Shown in pieces: positions 23,017 through 34,357 of a DNA stretch of 47,967 bases (the stretch's first letter is position 1; each line of letters starts with the position of its first letter). A program made the position numbers and the translations under genes. The stretch comes from an uncultured Flavobacteriales bacterium (GTDB taxonomy: Bacteria > Bacteroidota > Bacteroidia > CAIKAF01): positions 1 to 47,967 of the forward strand of contig CAILUT010000053.1 of assembly GCA_903837495.1 (NCBI GenBank), read 5' to 3'. The notes beneath the pieces were generated by a model, which saw only the letters and a program-made list of their open reading frames with translations, was not told the origin of the DNA and did no database searches.

Positions 23017-26000
23017 TTAAACCACAGCTGTACCTTTCCGGATCAACTCTTGAGTGTCTGCATTTGAATTTTTGAGGTTATCAAAGTCCTCTTGATTGTA
23101 AACCACAGACGTACGGTAGTCTTTAAGACCGGTGCCTGCAGGAATCAAATGGCCCACAATAACGTTTTCTTTCAGACCGTCTAGGTAATCGACCTTGGCT
23201 GATACAGCAGCTTCGTTCAGAACCTTGGTGGTTTCTTGGAAAGAGGCGGCTGAAATCCAGCTGTCGGTTTGCAGAGAGGCGCGTGTAATGCCCTGAAGAA
23301 CAGGGCGAGAGGTTGCGGCTTCGGCATCAATTACCTCGATGGGTTTCAATCCCTTGCGTCGCAGAGAAGAATTTTCGTCGCGCAGCTGACGGGTTGAAAT
23401 TAGGTTGTCTTCCAGAAAATCGGTTGAATCGCCAGGGTTAACCACCTTTTTCATGCCATAAATGGAATCGTTTTTCAACTGGAACTCCATTTTGTTCACC
23501 AAGGAATTTTCAAGCATGGTGGTATCACCGCGGTCAATGATTTCAACTTTCTTCATCATTTGACGAACAATGACTTCAAAGTGTTTGTCGTTGATTTTAA
23601 CACCCTGAGTGCGGTACACTTCCTGAATTTCGTTCACCAAGTATTCCTGAACGGCGGTTGGGCCTTTAATGGCTAGGATGTCTGAAGGTGTAACGGCCCC
23701 ATCGGTTAGGGGTTGTCCCGCTTTCACGTAATCGTTTTCCTGCACCAAAATGTGTTTGGTCATAGAAACCAAATAGGTTTTTTGCTCGCCCGATTTAGGT
23801 TGGATTAAGATCTCGCGGTTTCCGCGTTTAATGCCACCAAAGCTTACCAAACCATCAACTTGAGAGACCACGGCTGGATTTGAGGGATTCCGAGCTTCGA
23901 AAAGTTCAGTAACCCGAGGCAGACCTCCGGTGATATCGCCGGTTTTACCGCCTTGACGTGGAATTTTAACAAGAATGGCACCTGCTTTGAGTTGGTCGCC
24001 ATCGCTAACCATAATGTGGGCAGCGGTAGGAAGGGAATATTCCCTAAGCACATCGCCCTTTTTAGATTTGATTTTGATGGTTGGGTTCCGAGTTTTATCT
24101 CGGCGGTCTGTAATAACCTTCTCAACGAAGCCCGTTTGCTCATCTAATTCTTCGCGGTAAGTTAAGCCTTCAATAATGTTTTCAAAGGACACTTTACCAT
24201 CAAATTCCGAGATAATAACGGCATTCCATGGATCCCATTCGCAAATTACATCGCCTTTGCTGACTTTAGTGCCTTCAAGGATTTTGAGTGTACTGCCATA
24301 CGGAATGGTACCGGTAGTCAAAATCATCCCTGTATTTTCGTCCATCAAACGCATTTCAGCGGTACGGCCAATAACAAACAGGTCGGTTTCTTCGGTGGTT
24401 GGATTTAATGATTCTACATAACGCAGTTCATCAATTTGCAGGATACCGTCGTATTTTGCCACCAAGCGGTTGGCGGCAGAACTACCACCGGCCACGCCAC
24501 CTACGTGGAACGTACGAAGCGTCAGCTGAGTGCCGGGTTCGCCAATGGATTGAGCTGCAATAACACCTGCGGCCTCGCCCCTTTGCACCATGCGTCCTGT
24601 GGCTAAGTTGCGTCCATAGCATTTGCCGCATACTCCGCGTTTAGCCTCACAGGTCAATACCGAGCGAATATCTACCGATTCGATGGGCGAATTTTCGACC
24701 AAGGTAGCCAGAGCTTCATCGATTTCTTGGGCGGCTTTGATAATAATTTCGCCAGTGTTGGGGTGAACTACATCTTCAAGGGCAACGCGTCCTAGAATGC
24801 GCTCATAGAGTGTTTCTTTGACTTCGTCGTTTACTTTTAGGGCCGTCATGCTGAGGCCTCTCAAGGTACCGCAATCCACTTCGTTGATAATAACATCTTG
24901 GGCTACGTCAACCAAGCGGCGGGTCAGATAACCGGCATCGGCCGTTTTAAGTGCAGTATCGGCCAGACCTTTACGGGCACCGTGGGTAGAGATAAAGTAC
25001 TCAAGAATAGAAAGCCCCTCTTTGAAATTAGAAAGGATGGGGTTTTCGATAATTTCTCCACCGGTATCGCCCGATTTTTGTGGTTTAGCCATCAAGCCGC
25101 GCATTCCGCACAACTGCCGAATTTGTTCTTGCGAGCCCCTTGCACCTGAGTGAAGCATCATGTAAACAGGGTTAAAACCTTGTTTGTCTTCGCTGATTTG
25201 CTTCATCACAATTTGGGTCAACGAAATGTTGGTTGAGGTCCAAATGTCAATGATTTTATTGTAGCGTTCGGTATTGGTAATGAAGCCCATGTTGTAGTTG
25301 CTCCAAACCTCTTCTACTTGCTCTTGGGCATTTTCAATCAACACTGCCTTTTCTTCTGGAATAACCAAATCGTCAATCAGGAAGGACAAACCGCCCCGGA
25401 AGGCCATTGCAAAACCGATTTCTTTGATGCTATCTAGGAATTTTGCGGCCACGGCCAAGTTGGTTTTCTTAAAGACATCACCAATAATATCGCGCAGCGA
25501 TTTTTTGGTCAACAGTTGATTGATGAAACCGTACTCCTTTGGAACCACTTGGTTAAAAAGCACTCGGCCAACGGTTGTTTCGGTCAATAGATTAACCAGG
25601 CTTCCATCGGGCTGCCGCACATCCACTTTCACCTTAATGCCGGCGTGCAGGTCAATTTTTCGCTCGTTGTAGGCAATGATTACCTCTTGGGGCGAATAAA
25701 ACAGCATGCCTTCGCCTTTGACTTCGTGTTCCGGCGTGTTTTTGCGTTCTTTGGTGATGTAATAGAGGCCCAAGACCATGTCTTGAGAAGGAACAGCGAT
25801 GGGGGCTCCGTTGGCGGGGTTAATGATGTTGTGGGCACCCAGCATAAGGACTTGTGCTTCCAGAATGGCGGTATTTCCTAAAGGAACGTGCACCGCCATT
25901 TGGTCGCCATCAAAGTCGGCATTGAATGCGGTACAAGAGAGCGGGTGAAGTTGAATGGCTTTTCCTTCGATCAATTTAGGCTGGAAGGCCTGAATACCGA

Positions 26001-27333
26001 GTCGGTGAAGCGTTGGGGCCCGGTTCAAAAGAACGGGGTGTCCTTTAAGAACCGATTCGAGGATTTCCCAGATCACCGATTCACGGCGGTCAACCATTTT
26101 TTTGGCGGACTTAACGGTCTTAACCAAACCGCGCTGAATCAGCTTGCGGATAATAAACGGTTTGAACAATTCGGCCGCCATGTCTTTGGGAAGGCCACAT
26201 TCGTGCAACTGCAGGTCGGGGCCAACCACAATAACAGACCGGGCTGAGTAATCCACCCGCTTGCCCAAGAGGTTTTGACGAAAACGTCCTTGCTTGCCTT
26301 TCAAAGAATCGGAAAGGGATTTTAGGGCCCGATTTGAATCGGTTTTAACAGCGGAAGATTTCCGGCTGTTGTCAAAAAGAGCATCTACGGCCTCTTGGAG
26401 CATCCGCTTTTCGTTGCGCAGAATCACCTCAGGGGCTTTAATTTCGATAAGCCGTTTTAGGCGGTTGTTGCGAATAATAACCCGACGGTACAAATCGTTT
26501 AAGTCAGAAGTAGCAAAACGACCTCCGTCAAGAGGAACAAGGGGACGTAAATCGGGAGGAATAATCGGAATAACCTTAATGACCATCCATTCGGGACGGT
26601 TGTTGGTTCTTAGATTAGCGTCTTTGAAAGATTCAACCACATGCAAACGCTTTAGGGCTTCTTGCCTACGTTGCTGAGATTTGGTGTCGTGGGATTGGCG
26701 TTCGAGTTCCTTTCCTAATTTTTCAAAATCAACGCGCGAAAGCATATCGTACAAAGCATCTCCCCCCATTTTAGCGATAAACTTATTGGGGTCGCTGTCG
26801 TCTAAGTGTTGATTTTCTTTTGGAAGAGTTTCTAAAATTTCAAAGTATTCTTCTTCCGAAAGAAAATCGTGCTCATTGATTTCGCCGGCCTTAGCACCTG
26901 CCTGAATTACGACGTATTTTTCGTAGTAAATAATGGCTTCCAATTTTTTGGTTGGAAGGCCTAACAGCAAGCCAATTTTATTGGGCAGCGAACGAAAATA
27001 CCAAATGTGAGCCACCGGTACGGTTAGCATAATATGCCCGGTTCTTTCGCGGCGTACTTTCTTTTCGGTTACCTCAACCCCACAACGGTCGCAAACAATC
27101 CCTTTGTAGCGAATGCCTTTGTATTTGCCGCATGCACACTGCCAGTCTTTAACGGGTCCAAAAATGCGTTCGCAAAAAAGACCATCTCGCTCGGGTTTAA
27201 AGGTCCGATAGTTAATGGTTTCAGGTTTGGTAACTTCACCGCGGCTTTGCTCCAAGATGTAATCTGGAGAAGCTAAGCTGATTGTTATTTTGGAGAAGTC
27301 TCCAGTAGTTTTGGCTTCGGTTTGAAAGGCCAT
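23017..27333 (-). CDS. rpoC: RNA polymerase beta' subunit
   Basis: A 1438-residue protein, the normal size for Bacteroidota RpoC. The N-terminal zinc ribbon is at C66, C68, C81 and C84; the active-site NADFDGDQM motif lies near residue 475; the [13 protein letters not shown] bridge-helix/trigger region and the AKYDGI segment follow. The C-terminal [15 protein letters not shown] helix is typical. It forms the catalytic centre of transcription with RpoB and holds the catalytic magnesium. It starts 34 nt after rpoB and ends in a strong terminator. Confidence 0.98.
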   Translation of the reverse strand: MAFQTEAKTTGDFSKITISLASPDYILEQSRGEVTKPETINYRTFKPERDGLFCERIFGPVKDWQCACGKYKGIRYKGIVCDRCGVEVTEKKVRRERTGHIMLTVPVAHIWYFRSLPNKIGLLLGLPTKKLEAIIYYEKYVVIQAGAKAGEINEHDFLSEEEYFEILETLPKENQHLDDSDPNKFIAKMGGDALYDMLSRVDFEKLGKELERQSHDTKSQQRRQEALKRLHVVESFKDANLRTNNRPEWMVIKVIPIIPPDLRPLVPLDGGRFATSDLNDLYRRVIIRNNRLKRLIEIKAPEVILRNEKRMLQEAVDALFDNSRKSSAVKTDSNRALKSLSDSLKGKQGRFRQNLLGKRVDYSARSVIVVGPDLQLHECGLPKDMAAELFKPFIIRKLIQRGLVKTVKSAKKMVDRRESVIWEILESVLKGHPVLLNRAPTLHRLGIQAFQPKLIEGKAIQLHPLSCTAFNADFDGDQMAVHVPLGNTAILEAQVLMLGAHNIINPANGAPIAVPSQDMVLGLYYITKERKNTPEHEVKGEGMLFYSPQEVIIAYNERKIDLHAGIKVKVDVRQPDGSLVNLLTETTVGRVLFNQVVPKEYGFINQLLTKKSLRDIIGDVFKKTNLAVAAKFLDSIKEIGFAMAFRGGLSFLIDDLVIPEEKAVLIENAQEQVEEVWSNYNMGFITNTERYNKIIDIWTSTNISLTQIVMKQISEDKQGFNPVYMMLHSGARGSQEQIRQLCGMRGLMAKPQKSGDTGGEIIENPILSNFKEGLSILEYFISTHGARKGLADTALKTADAGYLTRRLVDVAQDVIINEVDCGTLRGLSMTALKVNDEVKETLYERILGRVALEDVVHPNTGEIIIKAAQEIDEALATLVENSPIESVDIRSVLTCEAKRGVCGKCYGRNLATGRMVQRGEAAGVIAAQSIGEPGTQLTLRTFHVGGVAGGSSAANRLVAKYDGILQIDELRYVESLNPTTEETDLFVIGRTAEMRLMDENTGMILTTGTIPYGSTLKILEGTKVSKGDVICEWDPWNAVIISEFDGKVSFENIIEGLTYREELDEQTGFVEKVITDRRDKTRNPTIKIKSKKGDVLREYSLPTAAHIMVSDGDQLKAGAILVKIPRQGGKTGDITGGLPRVTELFEARNPSNPAVVSQVDGLVSFGGIKRGNREILIQPKSGEQKTYLVSMTKHILVQENDYVKAGQPLTDGAVTPSDILAIKGPTAVQEYLVNEIQEVYRTQGVKINDKHFEVIVRQMMKKVEIIDRGDTTMLENSLVNKMEFQLKNDSIYGMKKVVNPGDSTDFLEDNLISTRQLRDENSSLRRKGLKPIEVIDAEAATSRPVLQGITRASLQTDSWISAASFQETTKVLNEAAVSAKVDYLDGLKENVIVGHLIPAGTGLKDYRTSVVYNQEDFDNLKNSNADTQELIRKGTAVV

Positions 27334-27367
27334 ACTGTACTATCTTTTTGGTTTAAAAAATCCGAAA

Positions 27368-30300
27368 TTAGTCGAGAACGATTTTGAGGCCTAGGCCACG
27401 AAGTTCATGGAGCAGAACGTTGAACGATTCAGGTATGCCCGGTGTTGGTAAGGGGTCACCCTTCACAATACTTTCGTAGGCTTTTGCTCTGCCCGTAACA
27501 TCGTCGCTCTTAATGGTGAGCATCTCTTGCAAAATATGAGAAGCTCCGAATGCTTCGAGGGCCCACACTTCCATTTCGCCAAAGCGTTGTCCACCGAATT
27601 GAGCCTTACCTCCCAGCGGTTGCTGAGTAATAAGGGAATAGGGGCCAATCGAACGGGCGTGCATTTTATCGTCAACCATGTGGCTCAACTTGATCATGTA
27701 GATCATGCCCACCGTTGCAGATTGGTCAAACTGTTCCCCAGTACCTCCGTCGTACAATTGGGTTTTACCCAATCGGGGCAAACCGGCTGCTTCGATTTCA
27801 GTTTGGATATGGTCAATGCTAGCTCCATCAAAAATGGGGGTAGCGTATTTTTTACCCAATTTGTAACCGGCCCATGCCAGAATGGTTTCGTAAATCTGCC
27901 CTAGGTTCATCCGCGAGGGTACTCCCAACGGATTTAAAACGATATCAACGGGGGTTCCGTCTTCCAGGAAGGGCATGTCTTCAGGCCGAACTATTTTGGC
28001 CACAATGCCTTTGTTTCCGTGGCGTCCGGCAAGTTTATCGCCCACCTTTAATTTCCGTTTCTTGGCAATGTACACTTTAGCCAACTGAATGATGCCAGAA
28101 GGCAGTTCGTCGCCAACAGTAATGTTGTACTTCTTGCGTTTGAACACACCGAACAAATCATTGTGCTTAATCGAATAATTGTGAATAAGCTGTTTGATTT
28201 TGGGGTTTACCTCTTCATCTTTCACCCAGTTTTCTGGATTTACATGGATGAAATCTACGCCAATAAAGGATTTTTTGGAAAACTTAGAACCCTTTTTAAT
28301 GACTTCTTCTCGAACACTGTTGAAAACACCGTTTGAAACTTTGCCTTCCAAAAGGATCATCAACCTAGAGATCATTTTTTCTTTCAAGGCTAAGAACTCT
28401 TTTTCATATTCTTTATCCAGAATATCCAGTTCTTTTTTATCCTCGGCCTTGGCTCTTCGGTCCTTCATGCTTTTGGAGAAAAGCTTTCGGTCAACAACCA
28501 CACCATACAGAGATGGGGGCGCTTTCAAAGAGGCGTCTTTCACGTCTCCGGCTTTATCGCCAAAAATAGCTCTGAGCAATTTTTCTTCGGGAGTGGGGTC
28601 AGATTCTCCTTTCGGAGTAATCTTGCCAATTAGGATATCGCCTGGTACAACCTCGGCACCGACACGAATAATGCCGTTTTCGTCCAAATCCTTGGTGGCT
28701 TCTTCTGAAACGTTGGGGATATCGGCGGTTAATTCCTCGTGCCCCATTTTGGTATCGCGCACTTCCATGACAAACTCATCGATGTGCAAAGACGTGAATA
28801 CATCGTCGCGAACCATTTTCTCTGAAATTACAATGGCATCTTCGAAATTATACCCTTTCCAAGGCATAAAAGCGACCAACAAGTTCCGCCCAAGCGCTAA
28901 TTCGCCGTTTTCAGTTCCAAACCCTTCACAAAGAACTTGACCTCTGCTTACTTTATCGCCCTTTTTAACAATGGGCTTTAGGTTAATGGTGGTGTTTTGG
29001 TTTGTTTTTCTGAACTTAATCAGGTTATAGGTAACCAAATCGTCGTCAAAACTAACCAGCTTTTCTTCTTCGGTGCGCTGATACCGTATGGAAATACGGC
29101 GTGCATCTACCGACTCAACGACACCGTCAAACTCAGCGTTTAGCAACAAGCGTGAATCGCGGGCTACGCGTTCTTCAAGACCTGTACCCACGATTGGGGC
29201 TTGGGGTTGAAGAAGCGGAACTGCTTGGCGCATCATATTCGATCCCATCAGAGCGCGGTTGGCATCATCATGCTCTAAGAAAGGAATCAAAGAGGCAGCG
29301 ATGGAGGCAATTTGATTGGGAGCAACGTCCATTAACTTAACGGCAGTTGGGTCGGCCAATGGGAAATCGCCCTCAAAACGGCTCTTAATTTTATTGCTAA
29401 TGAATTCGCCTTTGGAATTTAGAAGGGCATTGGCCTGAGCAATAATGCTGGCTTCTTCTTCTTCAGCGCTTAAGTAGGTAATATCATCGTGCAACAAAAC
29501 CCGACCGTTTTCCACCTTTCGGTAAGGAGTCTCAATAAAACCGAGTTTATTGATGCGAGCAAAAACGCAAAGGGAAGAAATCAAACCAATGTTTGGACCT
29601 TCGGGGGTTTCGATGGTACACAGGCGGCCATAGTGGGTGTAGTGTACATCTCGAACCTCAAAACCAGCCCGTTCGCGGGAAAGACCACCGGGGCCTAAAG
29701 CAGACAAACGGCGTTTGTGGGTAACTTCAGCCAGCGGATTTGTTTGGTCCATAAACTGGGAAAGCTGATTGGTACCAAAGAAGCTATTGATTACAGAGGC
29801 CAAGGTTTTGGCATTGATCAAATCGGTAGGGGTAAACACCTCGTTGTCGCGCACGTTCATCCGTTCACGGATGGTGCGGGCCATACGGGCAAGTCCAACA
29901 CCGAACTGGTTGTACAGCTGTTCACCCACCGTTCTTACGCGGCGGTTTGAAAGGTGATCGATATCGTCAACATTGGCTTTGCTGTTGATAAGCATAATCA
30001 ATTGCTTGACAATAGCGATGATGTCTTCTTTGGTTAAAACGCGGACATCGCTCGAGATGTTCAGTTCCAACTTCCGGTTGATGCGGAAACGTCCTACTTC
30101 GCCAAGGTCGTAGCGTTTGTCGCTAAAAAACAATTTATCAAGTACGCTGCGGGCTGTTTCTTCGTCTGGGGGATCGGCATTCCGCAACACCTTGTATATT
30201 TTTTCGACCGCTTCAAGTTCAGAATTGGTTTCGTCTTTTTGAAGGGTATTGTAGATAATCCCAAAATCGGCGGAGTTCCCGTCTTCTTTGTGAAGAATAA

Positions 30301-31195
30301 TGCTTTTGGAGCCGGATTCCAGAATAGCGTCAATGTGGCTTTCTTCAATAACAACCTCGCGTTCTACAACCACATCGGTGCGTTCGATCGAAGTAACCTC
30401 GCCGGTATCTTCATCCGCAAAATCTTCAAACCAAACACGAAGAACGCGGGCGGCCAATTTTCTTCCAACCGATTTTTTCAGGTTGGCCTTATTCACTTTA
30501 ACCTCGTTGGCCAAATCGAAAATTTCGAGAATGTCTTTATCGGAATCGAATCCGATGGCCCGGAACAAAGTAGTTACAGGAAGTTTCTTTTTCCGGTCAA
30601 TGTAAGCGTACATAACGCTATTGATGTCGGTCGCAAATTCAATCCAAGAACCTTTAAAGGGAATAATGCGGGCCGAGTACAATTTGGTGCCGTTGGCGTG
30701 TCGGCTTTGGCCAAAGAAAACGCCTGGCGAGCGGTGCAATTGCGAAACGATAACCCGTTCGGCCCCATTGATAACAAAGGTGCCTTTGGGAGTCATGTAA
30801 GGTATAGTACCCAAATAAACATCTTGAACAATGGTTTCAAAATCTTCGTGTTCAGGATCTGTACAATACAGCTTTAATTTGGCTTTCAGCGGAATGCTAT
30901 AGGTTAAGCCACGCTCAATGCACTCATCAAGCGTATAGCGTGGGGGATCGATAAAGTAATCCAAGAACTCAAGAACGAATTGATTTCGAGCATCTGTGAT
31001 GGGGAAATTTTCGCTAAAAACAGCGTAAAGACCTTCGTTGATGCGATTTTCAGGAGTGGTTTCAAGCTGAAAAAAATCTTTAAACGATTTTAGTTGAACC
31101 TCCAGAAAATCGGGATAATCCAATAGGTTTTGAATGGAGGCAAAATTGTGTCTTGCCGGAGACAAAGATGGAGTAGATTTTTTATTTGCTGTCAT
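27368..31195 (-). CDS. rpoB: RNA polymerase beta subunit
   Basis: A 1275-residue protein. The rifampicin-pocket segment reads [20 protein letters not shown] and is otherwise ordinary, and the active-site [18 protein letters not shown] and [12 protein letters not shown] blocks are complete. The N-terminus [19 protein letters not shown] and the start at 31195 fit the family. It follows rplL across a 128-nt gap that holds a 15-bp hairpin. Together with rpoC, 34 nt downstream, it gives the core polymerase. Confidence 0.98.
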   Translation of the reverse strand: MTANKKSTPSLSPARHNFASIQNLLDYPDFLEVQLKSFKDFFQLETTPENRINEGLYAVFSENFPITDARNQFVLEFLDYFIDPPRYTLDECIERGLTYSIPLKAKLKLYCTDPEHEDFETIVQDVYLGTIPYMTPKGTFVINGAERVIVSQLHRSPGVFFGQSRHANGTKLYSARIIPFKGSWIEFATDINSVMYAYIDRKKKLPVTTLFRAIGFDSDKDILEIFDLANEVKVNKANLKKSVGRKLAARVLRVWFEDFADEDTGEVTSIERTDVVVEREVVIEESHIDAILESGSKSIILHKEDGNSADFGIIYNTLQKDETNSELEAVEKIYKVLRNADPPDEETARSVLDKLFFSDKRYDLGEVGRFRINRKLELNISSDVRVLTKEDIIAIVKQLIMLINSKANVDDIDHLSNRRVRTVGEQLYNQFGVGLARMARTIRERMNVRDNEVFTPTDLINAKTLASVINSFFGTNQLSQFMDQTNPLAEVTHKRRLSALGPGGLSRERAGFEVRDVHYTHYGRLCTIETPEGPNIGLISSLCVFARINKLGFIETPYRKVENGRVLLHDDITYLSAEEEEASIIAQANALLNSKGEFISNKIKSRFEGDFPLADPTAVKLMDVAPNQIASIAASLIPFLEHDDANRALMGSNMMRQAVPLLQPQAPIVGTGLEERVARDSRLLLNAEFDGVVESVDARRISIRYQRTEEEKLVSFDDDLVTYNLIKFRKTNQNTTINLKPIVKKGDKVSRGQVLCEGFGTENGELALGRNLLVAFMPWKGYNFEDAIVISEKMVRDDVFTSLHIDEFVMEVRDTKMGHEELTADIPNVSEEATKDLDENGIIRVGAEVVPGDILIGKITPKGESDPTPEEKLLRAIFGDKAGDVKDASLKAPPSLYGVVVDRKLFSKSMKDRRAKAEDKKELDILDKEYEKEFLALKEKMISRLMILLEGKVSNGVFNSVREEVIKKGSKFSKKSFIGVDFIHVNPENWVKDEEVNPKIKQLIHNYSIKHNDLFGVFKRKKYNITVGDELPSGIIQLAKVYIAKKRKLKVGDKLAGRHGNKGIVAKIVRPEDMPFLEDGTPVDIVLNPLGVPSRMNLGQIYETILAWAGYKLGKKYATPIFDGASIDHIQTEIEAAGLPRLGKTQLYDGGTGEQFDQSATVGMIYMIKLSHMVDDKMHARSIGPYSLITQQPLGGKAQFGGQRFGEMEVWALEAFGASHILQEMLTIKSDDVTGRAKAYESIVKGDPLPTPGIPESFNVLLHELRGLGLKIVLD

Positions 31196-31256
31196 CGCTA
31201 ATAATGAGCACGAAATTAGACAATCAAGGGAAAAAGAACGGAGTCAAAATACAAAT

Positions 31257-31291
31257 ACTTTACCATGTTCGGAGTACGAACATGGTAAAGT
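31257..31291 (-). promoter_or_regulatory. 15-bp hairpin in the rplL-rpoB intergenic region (attenuator or processing site)
   Basis: A perfect 15-bp inverted repeat (31257-31271 with 31277-31291, arm ACTTTACCATGTTCG) with a 5-nt loop. On the transcribed minus strand it is followed by the U-rich AUUUGUAUUUUG. In Escherichia coli this same junction holds a partial terminator and an RNase III cut site that set the ratio of L7/L12 to beta subunit; the same function is inferred here. The uridine run is interrupted, so readthrough is expected. Confidence 0.8.
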
Positions 31292-31323
31292 GGAACAAGG
31301 TTTAGGTGCTTAGAGCACCAAAA

Positions 31324-31701
31324 TTACTTAACCTCAACCTCTGCACCTGCTTCGGTCAAAGCGGCTTTGATGGATTCAGCTTCCTCTTTAGAAACGCCTT
31401 CTTTGATAGGCTTTGGAGCTGCATCAACCAATTCTTTGGCTTCTTTTAGACCTAGGCCAGTTAATTCCTTAACGGTTTTAACGACATTCAGTTTAGAGGC
31501 ACCGGCGCTTTTCAGAATAACGTCGAAAGCGGTTTGCTCTTCAGCAACGGGAGCATCTCCACCGCCACCAACAGCGGCAACAGCAATGGCCGCAGCAGCA
31601 GGCTCGATACCATATTCGTCTTTCAGAATTTTAGCCAATTCATTGACTTCTTTAACGGTTAGGCTAACTAGTTGTTCAGCCAGTTCCTTAATTTCTGCCA
31701 T
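31324..31701 (-). CDS. rplL: 50S ribosomal protein L7/L12
   Basis: A 125-residue protein with the typical N-terminal dimerisation helices, an alanine/glycine-rich hinge ([14 protein letters not shown]) at about 36-50, and the C-terminal globular domain [31 protein letters not shown] that recruits elongation factors. It sits 44 nt after rplJ, whose product L10 anchors it on the ribosomal stalk. Confidence 0.97.
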   Translation of the reverse strand: MAEIKELAEQLVSLTVKEVNELAKILKDEYGIEPAAAAIAVAAVGGGGDAPVAEEQTAFDVILKSAGASKLNVVKTVKELTGLGLKEAKELVDAAPKPIKEGVSKEEAESIKAALTEAGAEVEVK

Positions 31702-31745
31702 AACTTTAATTTTTACAGGTTTGTTTTTAATGAATGAAAAGGATT

Positions 31746-32270
31746 TTAAGCGGCACGTTCCTCAAGTGCTTTGACCAGACCAGCGATTTTTTGACCAGCA
31801 CTTGCTTGCAACGCTCCAATAACATTTTTTGCAGGAGATTGCAGAAGCCCGATGATATCGCCAATAAGTTCTTCTCTGGATTTGATGTTCACCAAATTAT
31901 CCAATTGATCGGCACCGATGTACACGGCCGTTTCAACATAAGCTCCTTTAAATTTGAACTTATCGGACTTTTTAGAAAACTCCTTAATCAATTTAGCAGG
32001 AGCATTGCCGGTAGAGGAAACAATCAAAGCAGTATTGCCCTTGAGAACACAATAGATTTCAGAAAAATCCTTTTCGGACTTTTCCATGGCTTTAGTGAGC
32101 AGGGTGTTTTTTACAACTTGGATTTGAATTCCTTTGGCAAAGCACAGCCGGCGAAGACCATTGGCCTGGGCCACGGTCATTCCGGAAGTATCTGCTAAAT
32201 AGAAAACGTCGTTTTGAGTCAACACATCCAGAAGCGAATCAATGGCCTGGTTTTTTTCAGATTTGGTCAT
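31746..32270 (-). CDS. rplJ: 50S ribosomal protein L10
   Basis: A 174-residue stalk base protein that binds 23S rRNA and carries L7/L12 dimers on its C-terminal helix ([10 protein letters not shown]). The N-terminal rRNA-binding part contains [19 protein letters not shown] and [13 protein letters not shown]. It starts 17 nt after rplA; that gap is too short for a classical L10 leader, so any autoregulation site must lie elsewhere. Confidence 0.96.
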   Translation of the reverse strand: MTKSEKNQAIDSLLDVLTQNDVFYLADTSGMTVAQANGLRRLCFAKGIQIQVVKNTLLTKAMEKSEKDFSEIYCVLKGNTALIVSSTGNAPAKLIKEFSKKSDKFKFKGAYVETAVYIGADQLDNLVNIKSREELIGDIIGLLQSPAKNVIGALQASAGQKIAGLVKALEERAA

Positions 32271-32287
32271 CCTTCGATTGGATTAAG

Positions 32288-32983
32288 TTAGCCTACGAGA
32301 TTTTTGGCTTCGATTCGGATTCCGGGTCCCATAGTAGAGGAGAGAAAAACGCTCTTCACATAGGTTCCTTTGGACGAGGAAGGTTTGAGTTTAGAAATGG
32401 TTTGAAGGAACTCGCGGGCATTTTCCGACAACTTTTGCGCGTCGAACGAAGATCGACCGATGGTGGTATGGACAATTCCATACTTATCGACTTTAAAATC
32501 GATTTTACCGGCTTTCACCTCTTCAACGGCCTTTCCAACATCCATGGTAACTGTTCCGGTTTTGGGATTAGGCATCAATCCTCGGGGACCGAGGATTCGA
32601 CCTAAGGCACCAATTTTACCCATCACAGAGGGCATAGTAACAATCACGTCTACATCGGTCCAACCGCCTTTGATTTTCTCAATGTAATCGTCTAGCCCTA
32701 CCATGTCGGCACCTGCGGCCCTTGCCTCCTCTTCTTTATCGGGGGGGCAAAGAACAAGTACCCGTACGCTTTTGCCAATACCGTGAGGAAGCTTCACGGA
32801 TCCGCGCACCATTTGATCGGCCTTCCGGGGGTCAACCCCCAACCGAACCGCAATGTCAACGCCGGAATCAAATTTGGCAAAAGCCACGTCTTTTACAAGC
32901 TGAGTAGCCTCGTCTAATGCGTACGATTTATCCGCATCAATTTTGGCCATCGCCGCTTTCATATTTTTTGTTAGTCGTGCCAT
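32288..32983 (-). CDS. rplA: 50S ribosomal protein L1
   Basis: A 231-residue protein of the L1 stalk. Recognisable are [31 protein letters not shown], and [18 protein letters not shown], the signature around residues 120-135. It binds 23S rRNA and, in many bacteria, its own mRNA. It starts 11 bases after rplK. Confidence 0.97.
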   Translation of the reverse strand: MARLTKNMKAAMAKIDADKSYALDEATQLVKDVAFAKFDSGVDIAVRLGVDPRKADQMVRGSVKLPHGIGKSVRVLVLCPPDKEEEARAAGADMVGLDDYIEKIKGGWTDVDVIVTMPSVMGKIGALGRILGPRGLMPNPKTGTVTMDVGKAVEEVKAGKIDFKVDKYGIVHTTIGRSSFDAQKLSENAREFLQTISKLKPSSSKGTYVKSVFLSSTMGPGIRIEAKNLVG

Positions 32984-32993
32984 AATTACAACC

Positions 32994-33437
32994 TTAATTC
33001 ATTTCAGGAAAATCACCATCAACTGTAATGCCCATAGAGCGGGCCGTGCCGGCCACCATGCGCATTGCACTTCCTACTTCAAAGCAGTTTAGGTCGTTCA
33101 TTTTGGTTTCAGCAATTTCACGAACCTGCACCCAATTCACCGAAGCCACTTTTTTCCGGTTGGGTTCGGCCGAGCCGCTTTTCAATTTGCTTGCTTCCAT
33201 TAGAAGAATGGGAACAGGAGGACTTTTAACGATAAAGTCAAACGACTTATCGGCATAAACAGTAAGTACAACAGGCAAAATTTTACCTGTTTGCTCCTGA
33301 GTTCTTGCATTGAATTGCTTGCAAAACTCCATAATATTAACGCCCTTAGAGCCCAAAGCGGGACCAACTGGGGGCGAAGGATTGGCTTGGCCACCCTTCA
33401 CTTGCAGCTTAATAAAGCCTGTTACTTCTTTTGCCAT
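32994..33437 (-). CDS. rplK: 50S ribosomal protein L11
   Basis: A 147-residue protein of the GTPase-associated centre. The N-terminal [15 protein letters not shown] loop and the C-terminal [16 protein letters not shown] signature are present. It follows nusG by 12 nt and is co-transcribed with rplA. Confidence 0.97.
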   Translation of the reverse strand: MAKEVTGFIKLQVKGGQANPSPPVGPALGSKGVNIMEFCKQFNARTQEQTGKILPVVLTVYADKSFDFIVKSPPVPILLMEASKLKSGSAEPNRKKVASVNWVQVREIAETKMNDLNCFEVGSAMRMVAGTARSMGITVDGDFPEMN

Positions 33438-33449
33438 AATTTATTCGTA

Positions 33450-34004
33450 TCAACCTTCTTTTTCAACTTGTAAATAACTCAACTCCAGGGGAGTTTTTCG
33501 TCCAAAAATTTTAACGGACACTTTCAATTTCTTTTTGTCTTCGTTCACCTCTTCGATAACTCCAGAAAAATTATTGAAAGGGCCATCAATTACCTTCACC
33601 GCTTCTCCGATAATAAAAGGGATATTGATTTCGGCGTCCGAATCGGCTAGTTCATCTACTTTTCCGAGCATTCGATTTACTTCAGAACTGGAAAGGGGCG
33701 AAGGACGTCCGCCTTTTTCACCTAGGAAATAAATGACCCCATTCACATTATCAATGATGTGGGGAAGTTCACCAACCAGAATGCCTTCGACAAACATATA
33801 TCCTGGATAGAGCGATTGTTCTTTTGAGATTTTCTTTCCTTTCCGAATCTGGTAGATTTTTTCAGTAGGAATGAGTACCTGAATCAGATAATCCTGAAGA
33901 TTGGCACGACGAACTTCCAATTCAATCTGGGCCTTAATCTTTTTTTCTTGACCACTGATAACGCGTACAACGTACCAATGTTTAGAAGTATCTGTGGTGG
34001 ACAT
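33450..34004 (-). CDS. nusG: Transcription elongation/antitermination factor NusG
   Basis: A 184-residue protein with the NGN domain (HWYVVRVISGQEKKIKAQIE near the start, YPGYMFVEG near 65) and a C-terminal KOW domain (EAVKVIDGPFNNFSGVIEEV). It binds polymerase and links it with the ribosome or Rho. The ATG at 34004 is used; an in-frame TTG precedes it by one codon. Slightly longer than the enterobacterial form, as usual in Bacteroidota. Confidence 0.96.
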   Translation of the reverse strand: MSTTDTSKHWYVVRVISGQEKKIKAQIELEVRRANLQDYLIQVLIPTEKIYQIRKGKKISKEQSLYPGYMFVEGILVGELPHIIDNVNGVIYFLGEKGGRPSPLSSSEVNRMLGKVDELADSDAEINIPFIIGEAVKVIDGPFNNFSGVIEEVNEDKKKLKVSVKIFGRKTPLELSYLQVEKEG

Positions 34005-34015
34005 CAATTCAAGAA

Positions 34016-34207
34016 TTAAAACAGAAAATCATAAATGGTACTCATGGAAAAGCTAAAAGCGAGATCCATAAAGCCCACAACAAGAGCAATAAGTAAAGAA
34101 GCGATCAAAACCACCACCGAGCTGCTTTGAAGGTCAGACCAGGTTGGCCAAGAAACCTTTGTATTCAGTTCCTCGTAGCTGTTTCGTATGTAAGATAATA
34201 GACCCAC
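34016..34207 (-). CDS. secE: Preprotein translocase subunit SecE
   Basis: A 63-residue single-helix SecE of the short type. The conserved amphipathic segment NTKVSWPTWSDLQSS (about 16-30) is followed by one membrane helix. It clamps SecY in the inner-membrane translocon. The start codon is GTG (34207); no ATG is available at the right distance. It lies 11 nt upstream of nusG and 18 nt after tRNA-Trp. Confidence 0.93.
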   Translation of the reverse strand: MGLLSYIRNSYEELNTKVSWPTWSDLQSSSVVVLIASLLIALVVGFMDLAFSFSMSTIYDFLF

Positions 34208-34224
34208 GATTAATGCTTTATTGG

Positions 34225-34298
34225 TGGCACGGGTGCCTGGATTCGAACCAAGATCAACGGTTTTGGAGACCGCTATTCTACCGTTGAACTACACCCGT
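34225..34298 (-). tRNA. trpT: tRNA-Trp (CCA anticodon)
   Basis: Full cloverleaf on the minus strand. Acceptor ACGGGTG pairs with CACCCGT, the anticodon loop contains CCA between GGTCT and AACCG-type stems, and the GGTTCGAATCC T-arm is standard. The 3' CCA is encoded (34225-34227). The T6 of the tuf terminator directly abuts its first base. It lies between tuf and secE, as in many bacteria. Confidence 0.97.
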
Positions 34299-34338
34299 AA
34301 AAAACCGATTGGCACCTCTACTACGAGGAGCCAATCGG
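34299..34338 (-). terminator. Rho-independent terminator between tuf and tRNA-Trp
   Basis: Minus strand stem CCGATTGGC, one-base bulge, CCTC, six-base loop, GAGG, bulge, GCCAATCGG (34305-34338), followed by T6. The T-run ends exactly at the first tRNA-Trp base. It begins 19 nt after the tuf stop. Confidence 0.9.
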
Positions 34339-34357
34339 ACGAATTGATTGGTTTAAA

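Noticed and set aside
28194-28940. 248-codon plus-strand frame within rpoB
   Set aside because: Antisense shadow of a fully conserved gene with serine-rich, low-complexity translation.
31702-31745. A classical L10-binding leader near rplJ-rplL
   Set aside because: Gaps before rplJ (17 nt) and rplL (44 nt) are too short to hold the known leader fold.
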